A stretch of DNA of 64,000 nt from positions 1 to 64,000 of the forward strand of contig NZ_JAHONA010000002.1 in NCBI RefSeq assembly GCF_019131995.1, given 5' to 3'. Positions 60,818-64,000 of this stretch are shown piece by piece; the first letter of the stretch is position 1, and each line of letters begins with the position of its first letter. The position numbers were made by a program, and so were the translations under genes. The notes beneath the pieces are model-generated. The model was not told the DNA's origin, did no database searches, and saw only the letters and a list, made by a program, of their open reading frames with translations. This DNA is from Collinsella aerofaciens (GTDB taxonomy: Bacteria; Actinomycetota; Coriobacteriia; Coriobacteriales; Coriobacteriaceae).

Positions 60818-61013
60818 CAGTTAGTTCAGATTTGTATTTCTCAAAGAGCAGAAGTCGGTTAATTTAGGCTCAATTGAACTGTTTTCGCTTTCCTAATGAG
60901 GCAGATATGCTTACTCAAGGGCGGAAAAGGCTTATCGCTGGGTCCCAGTGACTCAAAAACCGAGATGATTAAGCAAAAGCCACTGCCAAAAAAATACAAA
61001 TCTGAACTAACTG
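60818..61013. mobile_element. MITE-like element with perfect 22-bp terminal inverted repeats
   Basis: Arms at 60818-60839 and 60992-61013 are exact inverted complements of 22 bp around about 150 bp of AT-rich DNA without a gene. A smaller palindrome, CTGGGTCCCAG, lies inside. The composition differs from the GC-rich surroundings. No clear target-site duplication is visible. Confidence 0.6.
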
Positions 61014-61103
61014 CCCACCACCCTCTGTCAACCTTTCTATTCAAACCAAATCAGCCAACGTATGTCATAGCAATCCCCGGTAGGTCGCAGGGTGGCGGCT
61101 GAG

Positions 61104-61149
61104 CCTTTTCTTCGGGAAACTTCGCGAAGTCCAGTTCCCGAGGGAAAGG
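61104..61149 (+). ncRNA. Candidate structured RNA upstream of the GH31 gene
   Basis: A 15-bp stem (61104-61118 with 61135-61149) contains two G-U pairs, a sign of RNA rather than DNA pairing, and its loop holds ACTTCGCGAAGT. It lies about 330 bp before the GH31 start. It could be part of a leader or a separate small RNA. Confidence 0.35.
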
Positions 61150-61474
61150 TATGGTCTGTGTAATACCAGATAAACAGTACATTTTTGCTTAATTGATATT
61201 TGGGAGAAGAACCAATTGGTGTGGCTTATTAAGCCCACTTTGCCATTGACGCTCATTTTAATACCACTGGGAGAATTCCGAACTTGGTTGCGCAACTGCT
61301 CCTGTATGCTGATTCAACCTAATAGGTGGATATCTGGTTACTACCAGTTGACTACTTGGTAACGGGTGGGCCCACTGCACGGAATGTACCGAACACCCCT
61401 CCCGTTTGATGCGTGCGCCATGCTGCAGGGCGTGCGTCCGCGACACTTCCGCATGTCGGAGGAAAGGAGTCCAG

Positions 61475-64000
61475 GTGTGTAGGAATTCCATTTTTACGAA
61501 ACGGTGGGTGAAGGGAAGCGCGGTCCTCGTTGCCACTGCAGCGACGCTTGTGTTTGCCAATCCCCAGCAGGCGATTGCCACGCCACTCAAGGGTGTCGAC
61601 TCAGCGACCGTGTCTCAGTCTGCCTCGAACGTCGTCGACATCGATTTCGCTGACGGCATCAAGGGCCGTATTACGTTCCTCGAGGACGGTATTTTCCGTT
61701 ATAACGTCGACCCCAAGGGTGAGTTTTCCGAGTACGCCACGCCGCGCAGTAAGTCCCACACGGCTAAGATCCAGGCTCAGCCCGATACCTCGGACACCTA
61801 CAGCAAGCCGAGTGCGACGGTTGCCGACAAGGGCGACACTATCGAGATCACCGGCGGAAAGGCGACCGTGATCCTGGACAAGGCGACTGGCAAGATGAGT
61901 ATCAAGTCAGGCGACCGTGGCGTGGTTTCTGAGTCTGCGCCCCTCGACCTTGATAAGAAGGGTACCGTCCAGACGCTCGCCAAGGAGAAGTCCGAGAACT
62001 TCTTTGGCGGCGGCACCCAGAACGGCCGCTTCCTGCACACCAACCAGACCATCGCCATCTCCAACACTAACAACTGGACCGATGGCGGCGTTGCCTCGCC
62101 CAACCCGTTCTATTGGACGAGCGACGGCTACGGCGTGCTCCGAAACACGTTTGCAGAGGGTTCCTACGACTTCGGTTCCACGGACTCATCGACGGTCACG
62201 ACTTTGCACAGCGAGAATGAGTTTGATGCCTATTACTTCGTGGCGACCAACGAGGGCGCCTCGAACGTGGCAACCGAGATGCTGCAGGACTACTACAAGG
62301 TGACCGGCAATCCGGTGCTGCTGCCCGAGTACGGTTTCTACCTGGGTCATCTTAATGCCTATAACCGTGATGGCTGGTCAACGACCTCGGGTCAAAAGAA
62401 GTGGGAGACCAAGGGCAGCAAGTCCTCGAGTGAGAAGGGCGACGTTAAATACGAGTCCGGCATGTCGACGGGCTACAAGCTCGACGGCACGCTTGCGGCC
62501 GAGACGCTCAACGGTGAGGGCCCTACGGTTGATACCGAGAACATGAAGGCGACCGATTTCGACCGCCAGTTCTCCGCCCGGCAGGTTATCAATGACTACG
62601 AGGACAACGACATGCCGCTCGGCTGGTTCCTGCCGAACGACGGTTACGGTGCTGGCTACGGCCAGAACGGTTACTACAAGACTGGCGGCGTCAACTCCGA
62701 CGGAACGAGTTCTGCCGAGCGCCTCAACGCCGTGCGCGCCAACGTCGACAATCTTAAGAAGTTCACCGAGTATGCCAACTCCAAGGGCGTGAGCACCGGT
62801 CTCTGGACCCAGTCGAACCTCGAGCCCGATAGCAACTCCGAGACCCCGTGGCATCTGCTGCGCGATTTCGATTCTGAGGTTAAGACTGGTGGCATCACCA
62901 CGCTCAAGACCGACGTCGCTTGGGTCGGCTCCGGCTACTCCTTTGGCCTCAACGGCATCAAGACGGCCTATGACACCGTGACCACCGGCGCCAACAAGCG
63001 CCCCAACATCATCACGCTTGACGGCTGGGCCGGCACGCAGCGCTTTGGCGGCATCTGGACCGGCGACCAGTACGGCGGTAACTGGGAGTACATTCGCTTC
63101 CATATCCCCACGTATATCGGCCAGAGCCTCTCGGGCAACCCCAACATCGGCTCCGATATGGACGGCATCTTTGGTGGCGATCCCATCATCTCCGCTCGCG
63201 ACTACCAGTGGAAGACATTCACGCCCTCTATGCTTGACATGGACGGTTGGGGCACCTACCGCAAGTCGCCCATGACGCACGGCGATCCATACACGGGCAT
63301 CTCGCGCTTCTATCTCAAGCTCAAAGCACAACTCATGCCCTATATCTACACGAGCGCGGCCTCGGCGGCCAACATCGACACGGGCAACGGCGATACCGGC
63401 CTTCCCATGATCCGCGCCATGCTGCTTTCCGACAACTCCGAGTACGCCGCAAGCACCTCGACGCAGTACCAGTACATGTTCGGTGAGAACTTCCTGGTGG
63501 CACCGGTGTATCAGGATACCCAGGCAGATGAGAACGGCAACGATGTCCGCAACGGTATCTACCTGCCCAACTACGGTACCGACGAGAATCCCACCATCTG
63601 GATTGACTACTTCTCGGGCAAGCAGTACCGCGGCGGTCAGGTCCTCAACAACTACGAGGCTCCGCTTTGGAAGCTGCCACTCTTTGTTAAGGCCAACGCC
63701 ATCGTGCCGATGTACGCCGAGAACAACAACCCCGAGGCTGTGACCGAGACCAACACCAAGGGCACCAATCGCAGCCAGCGTATCGTCGAGTTCTTCGCCA
63801 CCGAGGGTGAGGGCAGCTTTACGCAGTACGAGGATGACGGCTCCTCCATCGAGAACAACACGACCGAGGACGATTCCTACGGCACAATCGACAATATTTC
63901 CTACGGTGAGCATGTGAGCACCGTCTATAAGTCGAGCGTGGTGGGCGGCACGGCGACCTTTACCGCCGAGGCATCGCAGGGCGGCTACAGCGGCTACGAC
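61475..64000 (+). CDS. Secreted GH31-family glycosidase (3' end outside window)
   Basis: At least 842 residues from GTG with AAAGGAG five bases upstream; the frame stays open to the window edge. A signal peptide (MCRNSIFTKRWVKGSAVLVA, ending near AIA) is followed by the GH31 N-terminal beta domain (FFGGGTQNGRFLHTNQTIAI) and the barrel. Asp480 in LKTDVAW fits the nucleophile and Asp531 in WTGDQYGGNW the acid/base. NPNIGSDMDGIFGG and PYIYTSAASA follow, then the C-terminal beta domains. The specificity could be alpha-glucosidase, alpha-xylosidase or, given its secretion and style, alpha-N-acetylgalactosaminidase on mucin; the motifs seen do not settle it. Confidence 0.82.
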   Translation, partial: MCRNSIFTKRWVKGSAVLVATAATLVFANPQQAIATPLKGVDSATVSQSASNVVDIDFADGIKGRITFLEDGIFRYNVDPKGEFSEYATPRSKSHTAKIQAQPDTSDTYSKPSATVADKGDTIEITGGKATVILDKATGKMSIKSGDRGVVSESAPLDLDKKGTVQTLAKEKSENFFGGGTQNGRFLHTNQTIAISNTNNWTDGGVASPNPFYWTSDGYGVLRNTFAEGSYDFGSTDSSTVTTLHSENEFDAYYFVATNEGASNVATEMLQDYYKVTGNPVLLPEYGFYLGHLNAYNRDGWSTTSGQKKWETKGSKSSSEKGDVKYESGMSTGYKLDGTLAAETLNGEGPTVDTENMKATDFDRQFSARQVINDYEDNDMPLGWFLPNDGYGAGYGQNGYYKTGGVNSDGTSSAERLNAVRANVDNLKKFTEYANSKGVSTGLWTQSNLEPDSNSETPWHLLRDFDSEVKTGGITTLKTDVAWVGSGYSFGLNGIKTAYDTVTTGANKRPNIITLDGWAGTQRFGGIWTGDQYGGNWEYIRFHIPTYIGQSLSGNPNIGSDMDGIFGGDPIISARDYQWKTFTPSMLDMDGWGTYRKSPMTHGDPYTGISRFYLKLKAQLMPYIYTSAASAANIDTGNGDTGLPMIRAMLLSDNSEYAASTSTQYQYMFGENFLVAPVYQDTQADENGNDVRNGIYLPNYGTDENPTIWIDYFSGKQYRGGQVLNNYEAPLWKLPLFVKANAIVPMYAENNNPEAVTETNTKGTNRSQRIVEFFATEGEGSFTQYEDDGSSIENNTTEDDSYGTIDNISYGEHVSTVYKSSVVGGTATFTAEASQGGYSGYD

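Noticed and set aside
62378..63913. Minus-strand frame of 511 codons near the window end
   Set aside because: Shadow of the GH31 gene, which runs open to the window edge on the plus strand.

Overview
The window is the replication-origin region of an actinobacterial chromosome, most likely a Collinsella species (class Coriobacteriia). I infer this from the order rpmH-rnpA-yidD-yidC-jag / rsmG-parA-parB on one side and dnaA-dnaN-recF-dciA-gyrB-gyrA on the other, from the high GC content, and from the Gram-positive surface proteins with sorting signals. No sequence search was possible, so the genus is a judgement from recall of gene order and protein style.

Layout. 1-0.9 kb: the end of a very GC-rich IS110-family transposase and its noncoding flank. 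0.8-5.9 kb: a cell-wall-anchored Ig-like (BIg2) surface protein inserted against the 3' end of purB, bracketed by a 40-bp duplication of that purB end. 5.9-6.4 kb: tRNA-Gly and a field of tRNA-like debris. 6.7-10.1 kb: a thioester/Cna-B adhesin. 10.2-20.7 kb: a membrane M28-like peptidase with a huge insert, a WYL regulator pair, a DnaQ-DinG fusion, ddl and rlmN. 20.8-25.9 kb, all leftward: parB-parA with three perfect parS sites, rsmG, then jag-yidC-yidD-rnpA-rpmH. 26.2-37.4 kb, all rightward: an unusual GHKL-ATPase/winged-helix gene coupled to dnaA, the probable oriC between dnaA and dnaN, then dnaN, recF, dciA, gyrB and gyrA. 37.4-45.3 kb: a large palindrome, tRNA-Ile/Ala/Ile, a bifunctional-nuclease gene and two small neighbours, typA, two membrane proteins, a nuclease-like gene flanked by inverted copies of a palindromic element, and two tRNA-Ser genes. 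45.7-55.4 kb: rpsF-ssb-rpsR-rplI, dnaB, purA, purD, a NUDIX hydrolase, an ABC exporter and an unknown membrane protein. 55.6-60.5 kb: carA-carB behind a PyrR-type RNA site. 60.5-64 kb: a long noncoding stretch with hairpins and a MITE-like element, then a secreted GH31 glycosidase cut by the window end.

How it fits together. Transcription diverges near 26 kb, as expected for an origin: ribosome/secretion and partition genes run left, initiation, elongation and topoisomerase genes run right. Two things at the origin are unusual. The repeated candidate initiator box is GTTTTCAACA, not the textbook DnaA box, and DnaA has changed residues in the loop that reads the box. Directly upstream, nearly touching dnaA, is an ATPase with a long Q/P/Y-rich linker and a C-terminal winged helix that I cannot assign to a known initiation factor. 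The accessory parts are the surface adhesins, the palindrome-flanked nuclease and the GH31 enzyme, in keeping with a gut commensal.
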